Source: Lachnospiraceae bacterium UBA3801
GTDB taxonomy: Bacteria > Bacillota > Clostridia > Lachnospirales > Lachnospiraceae
Length of the DNA: 15,578 nt
NCBI GenBank assembly: GCA_002368685.1
Contig: DFEN01000117.1
Location: 1-15,578 of the forward strand
Direction: 5' to 3'
Within the stretch, counting starts at the first letter, position 1; each line of letters begins with the position of its first letter. Made by a program: the position numbers and the translations under genes. Below are positions 6,149 to 13,588 of this stretch, one piece after another. The notes beneath the pieces are model-generated. The model made no database searches. It saw nothing but the letters and a program-made list of their open reading frames with translations, and had not been told where the DNA came from.

Positions 6149-8404
6149 ATGAAGAGAAAAGGTTTACTACAATTTAATATTTTGGCTAAGGTTAAGGTGG
6201 CTGTAGTTCTTCTAGTTGCAGAGACATTAATGCTATTTGGTGGTCTTACTGCTTGTGGCGATACAGCCGAGGAGGTTCCTGAACTTATGGAACCTACCTC
6301 TCTTGCTGAATCCTATAGAACAGTAACGAAGAGAATAGTTGGTAGTGTTAAATATCATAAGGCAACAGTTGTTCCTACGGAGTATCCGGTTTTCTCTGAG
6401 AAGCCGCTTCCGATACTTCAGATAAATGTTGGTGTTGGTGATTACGTAGAAGAAGGTCAAGTTCTGGTGTCAGGTGGAACCTCTGATAATAATGATCAGA
6501 TAAGTGAGCTTCAGAATTCTATTGCCTCTCTTCAGAGACTAAGAGCTAAACAGGAAAATGTATCCAATGAGACTATCAATATATTAGGTTATGAGAGACT
6601 TATAGAAGAATATCTTCAGGATGCAGACGGTATAAATGAGAAGAATAAAAATGTTCTCATAGAAGAAGAGAATAAAAGATACGAGCTTGCAGATATAGAT
6701 AATAAGATAAGTGAACAGAGAGCACTTCTAACTAAGCTTCAGAACGAAGTGTCAAGTTGTACACTTACCGCCCCATGCTCCGGAAGAGTTTGTTTTGTTA
6801 AGGATGTGACTAAGTCCAATATGGCTTCGCCATATGAGAACATTATAACTATAATTGATGAGAATGATCTCTATATAGAATGTGAAGATATAACTCTCGA
6901 TAATTATCAATATAATGATTACAAGAGTAAGTGGGCTTATATAAATGGCAAACAGGTAAATCTTGTAGAGAAAAAGTATACAACAGATGAGGTTGCTTAT
7001 GCGACATCAGTAAAAAAGAATCCTCGCATGGGATTTGAGGTTCCGGGGGAGAAGCTGACAATGGGAGTAGATGTTATTCTCTGCTTTTTGGAAGAGAAGA
7101 ATACCCCTAAAATTGTTGTTGGAAATGATTCTATAAACTACGGTACGGACGAAGATTATATATATATAAAAAATGAAAATGGTGAAAAGGAGAAGCGAAT
7201 AGTTGAGCTGGGAGAAACAGACGGGCTCTATACGGAGGTCAAGTCTGGACTCAAGGAAGGCGAGAAGGTTTTCTATGAGAATACTGCTCTAGTTCCTGAA
7301 AAGTATGAGGTTGAAGTTGCCTCTATCGGAGATTACAGTGAGGAACAGAGTACCAAGACAGTAAACTTCGCATATCCATACTACGATATCTATGTTGCAG
7401 AGGTTAATGGAACTTATAGAAAATTGCGAGATATAGGAGATGCTTCTGAGGGAGATGCTCTTTTCTCCATCGAGTCTTCTGTAGGAAAAGGAGAGATAGA
7501 CGAGATCAGTGATGATATAGATGATCTGGATGCGGCTAGAAAAGAAGCAATTAAGGCTTACGAGGATGGTAAGAACGGGATAAATGAGGCATTAACATAT
7601 GCAGATCCTGACTATGGTACAGATACTGATGCAATAAGGGAAAATATGTATTTATCTGAAAGACTGGACTGTCAGTCAAACATTTTAGACTATGAGGAAG
7701 ACTATTCCAGTAAGGACTACACTGCTAATAGAGGCTACCTCTCCTCAGTATTACAGAAGATGAGAAAGGGTACTACTGTGATGGATGGCCGTTCTGATTA
7801 TACGCAGTATTCTACAGGACCTGGAAGAATAGAATTCGTGGCATTTAATGAAGATAGTGTTATCGAAAAGAATTCCTTTATTATGGCTGAAGGAATTCGT
7901 AAAGAGGAGGAGAACACCAGACTCTTTGCTGTTATGGGTTCGCTTTCGGCTATACCTCCAATAAGTGCGACAGTGGGTAGAACTGTAACCTTAAAGCAAG
8001 GTTCTAAAACCACCACCGGAACCTGTATAGGAAAGAACGGTATCTCTGATAGATATATGTTATTTACAAGAAATGGAAAACCGTGTGTAACCTATTCAGC
8101 ACCATTTAGTAAGAATGCTGAGTTCCAGTTCTACGTAGAAATGGATTCAAGGATAGAAGAAAAAGATCTAACTAAATGTGAAATTACATTTAACGGTGTT
8201 GATGTAAAAGGCGCTGTAGTAATATCTGCATCGGCCCTTAGGTCAGAGCAGTCGCAATTAAATGATGAGTTTAAGTATTATGTTTGGAAACTTGAAGGAG
8301 ATCAAATCGTCAAGGAATATGTAGATGTTTATCATCCGCAGGCGGCAACAAGCACAAAACTGATATTAAATGGAGTAGAGCCTGGAGATAAGGTTCTAAA
8401 GTAA
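6149..8404 (+). CDS. Lipoprotein with two tandem adaptor modules (HlyD/MacA type)
   Basis: At 751 aa this is about twice the usual adaptor length. It has a signal peptide with lipobox LTAC (Cys36). Module 1 contains a lipoyl half at about residues 82-108 (INVGVGDYVEEGQVLVSGG), a coiled-coil hairpin at 113-202, the second half at 203-237 (LTAPCSGRVCFVKDV), a beta-barrel at about 240-320, and a membrane-proximal part ending in GLYTEVKSGLKEGEKVFYEN (about 359-378). Module 2 repeats the order. It has a lipoyl half at about 404-441, an acidic hairpin at 446-540 (GEIDEISDDIDDLDAARKEA), a half at about 556-582, a barrel at about 590-685, and an end domain at 688-751 closing with LILNGVEPGDKVLK. Module 2 is more diverged than module 1. 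With the single-module neighbour, the operon supplies three adaptor modules. The gap to the permease gene is 4 nt. The role in substrate passage is by family analogy. Confidence 0.87.
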   Translation: MKRKGLLQFNILAKVKVAVVLLVAETLMLFGGLTACGDTAEEVPELMEPTSLAESYRTVTKRIVGSVKYHKATVVPTEYPVFSEKPLPILQINVGVGDYVEEGQVLVSGGTSDNNDQISELQNSIASLQRLRAKQENVSNETINILGYERLIEEYLQDADGINEKNKNVLIEEENKRYELADIDNKISEQRALLTKLQNEVSSCTLTAPCSGRVCFVKDVTKSNMASPYENIITIIDENDLYIECEDITLDNYQYNDYKSKWAYINGKQVNLVEKKYTTDEVAYATSVKKNPRMGFEVPGEKLTMGVDVILCFLEEKNTPKIVVGNDSINYGTDEDYIYIKNENGEKEKRIVELGETDGLYTEVKSGLKEGEKVFYENTALVPEKYEVEVASIGDYSEEQSTKTVNFAYPYYDIYVAEVNGTYRKLRDIGDASEGDALFSIESSVGKGEIDEISDDIDDLDAARKEAIKAYEDGKNGINEALTYADPDYGTDTDAIRENMYLSERLDCQSNILDYEEDYSSKDYTANRGYLSSVLQKMRKGTTVMDGRSDYTQYSTGPGRIEFVAFNEDSVIEKNSFIMAEGIRKEEENTRLFAVMGSLSAIPPISATVGRTVTLKQGSKTTTGTCIGKNGISDRYMLFTRNGKPCVTYSAPFSKNAEFQFYVEMDSRIEEKDLTKCEITFNGVDVKGAVVISASALRSEQSQLNDEFKYYVWKLEGDQIVKEYVDVYHPQAATSTKLILNGVEPGDKVLK

Positions 8405-8408
8405 GATT

Positions 8409-11342
8409 ATGCTGAGATATATTATTACGAAAATTCTGAATAAGTATAAGCTGTACATGTGCCTCGTGATAGGAATAGTTTCTATCGTTATGGTATTTGC
8501 TATGATTATGATGTTTCGAGATGGATCCCGCTCGAAGCTTATTCAGCGTGGTTTTGTTAGTCAAAACGAGAAGACTCATCAGTTCCCTATGACACTTAGT
8601 CGTAAGGGAATTCTAAGAGCTTCAGTTTTTGAGGAGTTATCAGAAACAGAAAGAGCAGTTGATGTAATAGATAAAGATATCCAGGCATATGAAGCCAGTT
8701 GGGATAAATATATGCAGCTACCAATAGTTGGATCACAAAGGATAGTTAGTTATGAAAATATATCCGTTGATTATCCTTTATATAACAAAAATGGTCATTT
8801 AGATCTATGCTACATGGAAGAAGGCTTAGGCAAGTCCGGTAAAGAGCTTTCAGAGCATTATGATATCGTGTCTGGGGTAGACTTATATGAAGATGTTTCA
8901 GAGTATCTACCGGAGGGAATTGATATTCCAGAGGGTGCAATTCCTTGCCTTATAAGTCAATATACAGCGGATAGTCTCAGTCTTGTTCCAGGAACTTTAA
9001 TCACAAGTAATAAGCTGATATATGGACAGTCTGAATCCGAGGATAATCTGCTGACCTTATATGTAAGTGGTATTATTTCTGAGACTAAGAATGACTATTT
9101 CTGGCAAACTCCCCTTTTGGATATGGGCTACGGAGCTTTTATAGCTAAGGATGATTTTGAGACTATAGCTAAGAAGTACCCAAAGGATATTTACTATAAT
9201 TCATATATGTCCTTTGATTATAGATATGTCACTCCTGGTAGAATATATGAGATAGATAATGTCCTGGGGCAGTTTAAAGCCAAGGATGAGACTCTGGTTG
9301 AAAATGTCACACCTATCGTTGACGAATATCGTAAGGATAGTAAGTCTGTTGAGCAAATGCTATATGTAATTGTGCTTCCGCTTATTGTGCTTGTTCTCAT
9401 ATTTATTGGAATGATTGCATTTAGAATAATTGATTCTGAAGATGGCGAAATGACTACACTTAAGAATAGAGGTTTGAGTAAGGCCAGGCTGATCGGACTC
9501 TATGTTATTCAGTCCTTCCTGCTGGCGGGTATAAGCATACCGTTAGGCTTAGGTCTGGGCTTCCTTTTTGGTAAGGTTGTCGCTAGTGTTACCGACTTCA
9601 TGGGATTTAGCCTGAGTGGAAATGGAATAAGCGTAAGGGACTACCGTTTTAGTATATCTATGCTACTGTCTGCCTTTGTGGCTGCACTTCTTGCAGTTAT
9701 AGTTATGCTGATACCAGTGTTTATATACTTTAAGAAGAAGAAAAATAGAAGAAAGAATTCTCTTGCTCCATCCTGGGAGAAATATTTTATAGATATTATT
9801 TTGCTCATTATATCGATTTATCTTATGTATAACTACAACAAGCAGATCCAGACACTTTCCAGGGGTGTTTTAAATGGAGATGGAATAGACCCAATTATAT
9901 TCATCAATTCATCCCTGTTTTTATTTGCTTGTGGAATGCTTATGCTGAGACTTATTTTCTATCTTATGAAGCTTTACTACAAGCTTGGGGCCAGGAAGTT
10001 TAAGCCTGTAACCTATGCGGGAATTCTTCAGATTCTGCGTACCAGAAAGGCATCGAGCATAATATCCATATTCCTTGTTATGACGGTTGCCATGAGTCTC
10101 TTCAATGCGAATATGGCGAGAACTATTAATAAGAATAAAGAAGAGCGAATTAGATACAGCGTAGGTGCAGATATAAGGATAAAGGAGCATTGGAATGCAG
10201 TAATCGTAGGACCTCCAGAAGATAGAAGATGGAAGTTTAATGAGCCGGATTATAATCCATACGAGAGCCTGGTTAAGGATGGGACATTTTCCTCGATTAC
10301 CAGGGTTCTTGTTTCAGATAGAGCAACTCTTAAGGTGAAGGGCAAGGAAACTCCGGATGTTACATTTATGGCTATTCATACAAAGGAATTCGGTGAGACG
10401 GCCTTTTTGAGGGAGGGCCTAACAGAGGAGCATTGGTTTAACTATCTCAATAAGCTCGCAGCAGAAGTGGATGGAGTAATAATATCCGAGAACCTTGCGG
10501 AGCTCTTTGATCTTAAGGTAGGAGACAGCCTCAATTGTGATATGTATCCTCCAAAACAGACGGGTATTTCAGGGGCTTATGCACATACGGATTATAAGAT
10601 CGTGGCTATTGTTGATTCATGGCCGGGCTATAATAAATACAAATATGAATATAATAACGTTGATGGTAAGTTCAAGATATCAGAAAAGGAAAACTACCTA
10701 GCCGTAGTTAACTACGGAAATGCAACCAGCCATTTTGGAGTGCTTCCTTATGAGGTATGGGGAAAAGCAGAGGATGGTATAGAAGGAGATGGCAGAGAGG
10801 CGGATATAGTTAACGAGAAGGTTAAGGATGCCTTTCCGAAGAAGAGTAGATATCTGGATGAAGTTGTATCCTGGAGAGATGAGGTGGATGAGGCAAAGGC
10901 TTCGGCTATTTTGCAGATTACAAATGGTCTCTTCACCGCGGATTTCCTTATAGCTCTGATTCTTTGTATTATTGGTTATATGATTTACTGGATAACCTCT
11001 ATCAGGGACCGCGAGCTTATGTTTGGTATCTATAGAGCAATGGGTATAAGCAAGGGCGAGATTAATAATATGCTGGGAATGGAACAGATATTCATGTCGC
11101 TTATGTCGATATTTGCAGGAATTGTGGCAGGAATGCTAGCGTCGAAGTTCTTTGTTAAAATCTTCGCAGCAGTATATCTGCCGGAGAAGCATAATATAGA
11201 TGTCTTTACCAGCTCGTATGGTGGAGACCTGATAAAACTGGCGGCAGCACTGCTGATAGTAATACTTGTTTGCGTCTTCTGGATCAGAAGAATAGTTCGA
11301 GGTCTCAATATTACAGAGGCTCTCAAGCTTGGAGACGATTAA
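8409..11342 (+). CDS. ABC transporter permease with two FtsX/MacB halves
   Basis: The 977-aa protein has about ten membrane segments, near residues 15-36, 317-341, 361-394, 415-441, 459-476, 494-522, 547-569, 842-864, 890-921 and 939-962. Each half shows the FtsX pattern: one helix, a large external domain, then three helices. External domain 1 spans about 37-316 and external domain 2 about 570-841. Coupling-loop sequences after the second helix of each half are visible (EDGEMTTLKNRGLSKARLIG and RDRELMFGIYRAMGISKGEI). BceB-type permeases also have ten helices but one large external loop; here both loops are large, closer to two MacB-type units joined by a two-helix linker. One chain can therefore form a complete permease served by the two ATPases encoded downstream. 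The substrate cannot be inferred. Spacing to the preceding gene is 4 nt. Confidence 0.9.
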   Translation: MLRYIITKILNKYKLYMCLVIGIVSIVMVFAMIMMFRDGSRSKLIQRGFVSQNEKTHQFPMTLSRKGILRASVFEELSETERAVDVIDKDIQAYEASWDKYMQLPIVGSQRIVSYENISVDYPLYNKNGHLDLCYMEEGLGKSGKELSEHYDIVSGVDLYEDVSEYLPEGIDIPEGAIPCLISQYTADSLSLVPGTLITSNKLIYGQSESEDNLLTLYVSGIISETKNDYFWQTPLLDMGYGAFIAKDDFETIAKKYPKDIYYNSYMSFDYRYVTPGRIYEIDNVLGQFKAKDETLVENVTPIVDEYRKDSKSVEQMLYVIVLPLIVLVLIFIGMIAFRIIDSEDGEMTTLKNRGLSKARLIGLYVIQSFLLAGISIPLGLGLGFLFGKVVASVTDFMGFSLSGNGISVRDYRFSISMLLSAFVAALLAVIVMLIPVFIYFKKKKNRRKNSLAPSWEKYFIDIILLIISIYLMYNYNKQIQTLSRGVLNGDGIDPIIFINSSLFLFACGMLMLRLIFYLMKLYYKLGARKFKPVTYAGILQILRTRKASSIISIFLVMTVAMSLFNANMARTINKNKEERIRYSVGADIRIKEHWNAVIVGPPEDRRWKFNEPDYNPYESLVKDGTFSSITRVLVSDRATLKVKGKETPDVTFMAIHTKEFGETAFLREGLTEEHWFNYLNKLAAEVDGVIISENLAELFDLKVGDSLNCDMYPPKQTGISGAYAHTDYKIVAIVDSWPGYNKYKYEYNNVDGKFKISEKENYLAVVNYGNATSHFGVLPYEVWGKAEDGIEGDGREADIVNEKVKDAFPKKSRYLDEVVSWRDEVDEAKASAILQITNGLFTADFLIALILCIIGYMIYWITSIRDRELMFGIYRAMGISKGEINNMLGMEQIFMSLMSIFAGIVAGMLASKFFVKIFAAVYLPEKHNIDVFTSSYGGDLIKLAAALLIVILVCVFWIRRIVRGLNITEALKLGDD

Positions 11343-11363
11343 GGATTTGTTGAAGGAAAGTCT

Positions 11364-12044
11364 ATGGAAGAAAATGTTCAAAACATACTTACAGCAAGAG
11401 ATGTCGTGAAGGCATATCCTTTGGGAAGTGGCGAGACACTTACGGTTCTCGATCACGTTAATTATGATTTTCCAAAGGATAGGCTCATCATGCTGATGGG
11501 TCGTTCCGGTTCGGGTAAGACAACCTTTATGAATATTCTCAGTACTCTTGATGATGTGACTTCAGGGGATATCATATATGATCCTGGAGACGGTAATACA
11601 AGAAGCTTTTCACATATGAGTGTAAAGGATAAAGAGAATCTGAGAAGATATAAAATAGGTTTCGTCTTCCAGTCCGTAGCACTTATACCAGTAATGACGG
11701 CCTACGAGAATATAGATTTTGGTCTACGTACTGCAGGGTACGAAGGAAACCGTGATGAGAGAATCCAAGAGGTTCTGGAGAAGGTTGGACTCGCAGATAG
11801 AGCAAAGCATTTTCCAGCGGAGCTTTCAGGTGGTGAGAGACAGCGTATAGCAATAGCTAGAGCAATGGCTCATAAGCCGGATATTCTCTTCGCAGATGAG
11901 CCAACGGGAGCGCTGGATACAACGACGGGTATATATATAGCAGATCTTTTCAAGAATATGACGAGAACTGAGAACCTAACTGTTATCATGACAACACATG
12001 ATATCCGACTCTCAGAACTGGCGGATAAATTGATTCAATTATAA
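11364..12044 (+). CDS. ABC transporter ATP-binding protein (MacB/LolD/YknY family)
   Basis: The 226-aa ATPase has Walker A GRSGSGKTT (46-54), a Q-loop in VFQSVALIPVMTAYENI (Gln103), signature LSGGERQRIAIARA (154-167), Walker B ILFADEP with catalytic Glu179, the D-loop GALD and H-loop His212 in MTTHD. All motifs are complete, so it should hydrolyse ATP. It ends at ADKLIQL, immediately where relatives usually continue with a short DG-K-I strand, so its C-terminus is minimal. AAGGA at 11353-11357 precedes the ATG by 6 nt. It lies 21 nt after the permease gene and 10 nt before a second, different ATPase, which suggests a heterodimeric motor on the two unequal permease halves. Confidence 0.96.
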   Translation: MEENVQNILTARDVVKAYPLGSGETLTVLDHVNYDFPKDRLIMLMGRSGSGKTTFMNILSTLDDVTSGDIIYDPGDGNTRSFSHMSVKDKENLRRYKIGFVFQSVALIPVMTAYENIDFGLRTAGYEGNRDERIQEVLEKVGLADRAKHFPAELSGGERQRIAIARAMAHKPDILFADEPTGALDTTTGIYIADLFKNMTRTENLTVIMTTHDIRLSELADKLIQL

Positions 12045-12054
12045 AAGGAAAACT

Positions 12055-13164
12055 ATGAGTATATTTAAGAAGAAAACTAAAGAAGAGCCGAGTGTAGAGG
12101 AGAAGATAGAGGCAGGAGTAGAGTCAGATGCTAGTTCTCACGAAGATGAAAGGGATGATATGAACATCGAAACTGACAGTGAAGAAGTCTCCGGCAAGCT
12201 GGAAGACTCAGAGGAAGAATCTGTCCCTTACATCAAATGTGACAGCCTGGTTCGTATCTTCAAATCTGAAGGTATAGAGGTTATGGCGCTTCAGGGACTA
12301 GATCTCGAGATTCAACGTGGAGAGCTCACTGCCATTATCGGTAAATCAGGAAGTGGTAAGTCCACTCTTCTTAATATGCTTGGCGCACTCGATAAGCCAA
12401 GTGCCGGCTTTGTGGCATATGATGGAGTGAATATCGCAGAGCTGAGTGAGAAGGAGCTGGCCAAGTTCAGAAATGATCATATCGGTTTTGTATGGCAGAA
12501 GAATGCAGATAATCTGCTGAATTATCTCACGGTTGTTGAAAATGTTGAAATGCCATTGCTCTTCTCAGATATGAGCAAGAAGGAAAAGCATGAAAGAGCG
12601 ATGAAAATGCTCGAAGCAGTTGGACTTGCACATAAGGAAAAGAGTTTCCCTACTCAGCTGTCCGGTGGTGAGCAGCAGAGAGTTGCTATAGCAACAGCGC
12701 TTGTGAATGAACCTGAGCTTCTGCTTATGGATGAGCCTACGGGAGCGGTAGATAGAAAGACTTCCATCATGCTTCAGGATCTCTTCCGCGAGATTAATAG
12801 ATCCCTTGGAGTTACCATTATTATAGTTACTCATGATATCAGTCTGGCAGACCGGGTTGATAGAGTAGTTATGATTTCAGATGGAAAGATTAGTTCGGAG
12901 CGTATCCTCAAGGAAGAGTATAAGAAGAAGATAGAGGCTGGCGAGGCTCTGCTCAAGGAGGGCGCAAATGAGGAACCAGAATATAATGCAACAGCCGGAA
13001 CAGGAGTTGCTTCATCTAGTGATGATTCTCATGAAGAGTTCTCTATCCTGGACAAGGCTGGCCGAGTCAGACTATCAGCGGAAATGAGAGAAGCGGCAGG
13101 AATAGACAGTAACCGGGTTAAGATAGATATAGTTGATGGAAAGATTATTATAACAAATGAGTAG
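12055..13164 (+). CDS. ABC transporter ATP-binding protein with acidic N-terminal and AbrB-like C-terminal extensions
   Basis: In this 369-aa protein the ATPase core covers about residues 58-290. It has Walker A GKSGSGKST (96-104), a Q-loop in FVWQKNADNLLNYLTVVENV (Gln148), signature LSGGEQQRVAIATAL (202-216), Walker B LLLMDEP with Glu227 and H-loop His260. All catalytic motifs are intact. The VWQ Q-loop and the non-Arg residue after AIA set it apart from its neighbour and recall a branch of FtsX-partner ATPases that I associate from memory with Actinobacteria. Residues 1-57 are a strongly acidic, probably disordered extension. After a linker (about 291-328), the last 40 residues read FSILDKAGRVRLSAEMREAA and end DIVDGKIIITNE, a pattern like a SpoVT/AbrB swapped-hairpin unit. 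That unit may mediate dimer contacts or DNA contact; function is inferred. AAAAGGAAAAC precedes the ATG. Confidence 0.93.
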   Translation: MSIFKKKTKEEPSVEEKIEAGVESDASSHEDERDDMNIETDSEEVSGKLEDSEEESVPYIKCDSLVRIFKSEGIEVMALQGLDLEIQRGELTAIIGKSGSGKSTLLNMLGALDKPSAGFVAYDGVNIAELSEKELAKFRNDHIGFVWQKNADNLLNYLTVVENVEMPLLFSDMSKKEKHERAMKMLEAVGLAHKEKSFPTQLSGGEQQRVAIATALVNEPELLLMDEPTGAVDRKTSIMLQDLFREINRSLGVTIIIVTHDISLADRVDRVVMISDGKISSERILKEEYKKKIEAGEALLKEGANEEPEYNATAGTGVASSSDDSHEEFSILDKAGRVRLSAEMREAAGIDSNRVKIDIVDGKIIITNE

Positions 13165-13178
13165 TTTTGTGTTAGAAT
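13150..13178 (+). promoter_or_regulatory. Putative promoter of the 125-aa protein and cca genes
   Basis: ATAACA (13150-13155) and TAGAAT (13173-13178) are 17 bp apart. They match the vegetative consensus at 4 and 5 of 6 positions, and TG stands one base before the -10 (TGTTAGAAT), making it an extended -10. It overlaps the last codons of the second ATPase gene. It would give the downstream housekeeping genes their own expression, independent of the efflux operon. No terminator hairpin separates the two units. Confidence 0.42.
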
Positions 13179-13200
13179 AGTGCTGATATTTTTATTATTT

Positions 13201-13205
13201 GGAGG
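13201..13205 (+). promoter_or_regulatory. Ribosome binding site that fixes the start of the 125-aa protein
   Basis: GGAGG stands 5 nt before ATG 13211. An in-frame TTG at 13199 would place the ribosome site inside the coding sequence, so ATG 13211 is the better start. Confidence 0.8.
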
Positions 13206-13210
13206 AAAAT

Positions 13211-13588
13211 ATGGCAGCTAAATATACGGATAAGGTACTTGCCACAGCACAACTGATGACCCTGGTACAAAGAGCCAGAGCGATTCAGGGCTTTACAATT
13301 GTAAGTGAGTTAGCAGATGGAAGAGGAGGAGTAAACTTCCATATGTCTGCATCTATAAACTTTGCTTCTTGGGGAGAAAAGATAGATCTCCATATGTTCC
13401 CATATAATGAGCAGCAGACTATGGTTGAAATCAAGTCTGAATGTGCTATGCCTACGCAGCTTTTTGATATGGGAAAAAATAAAGAGAATGTAGAGAAAAT
13501 ACTGGGATACATTCTTGGCGGAATAGTGATACAGAGGATTGATAAGGAAGTACCTAAGAATAATTATTGGGGACAGAATAAAAAATGA
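13211..13588 (+). CDS. Small protein of unknown function, coupled to cca
   Basis: The product is 125 aa from ATG 13211 (MAAKYTDKVLATAQ). I do not recognise the family. It is soluble, with no signal peptide or membrane segment. A helix-like N-terminus with AQLMTLVQRARAIQGF is followed by several probable beta strands (GGVNFHMSASINFASWGEKI, then TMVEIKSECAMPTQLFDMG) and a C-terminal helix (KENVEKILGYILGGIVI). This order resembles a small alpha/beta fold, but no function follows from it. Its TGA stop overlaps the ATG of the cca gene (ATGA at 13585-13588), so the two are translationally coupled. Co-regulation with tRNA maturation is the only contextual hint. Confidence 0.85.
   Translation: MAAKYTDKVLATAQLMTLVQRARAIQGFTIVSELADGRGGVNFHMSASINFASWGEKIDLHMFPYNEQQTMVEIKSECAMPTQLFDMGKNKENVEKILGYILGGIVIQRIDKEVPKNNYWGQNKK

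Noticed and set aside
11136..11456. Minus-strand open frame of 106 codons
   Set aside because: It is antisense to the end of the permease gene and the start of the first ATPase gene, both firmly identified. Cys/Ser-rich translation is typical of a shadow frame.
8409..12044. Assignment as a BceAB-type bacitracin or lantibiotic resistance transporter
   Set aside because: BceB has one large external loop and no adaptor proteins. Here both external domains are large and two adaptor genes are in the operon, so a MacB/YknZ-like system fits better.
13199..13210. TTG start for the 125-aa protein (would add four residues)
   Set aside because: It would put the GGAGG ribosome site inside the coding sequence; ATG 13211 has ideal spacing.
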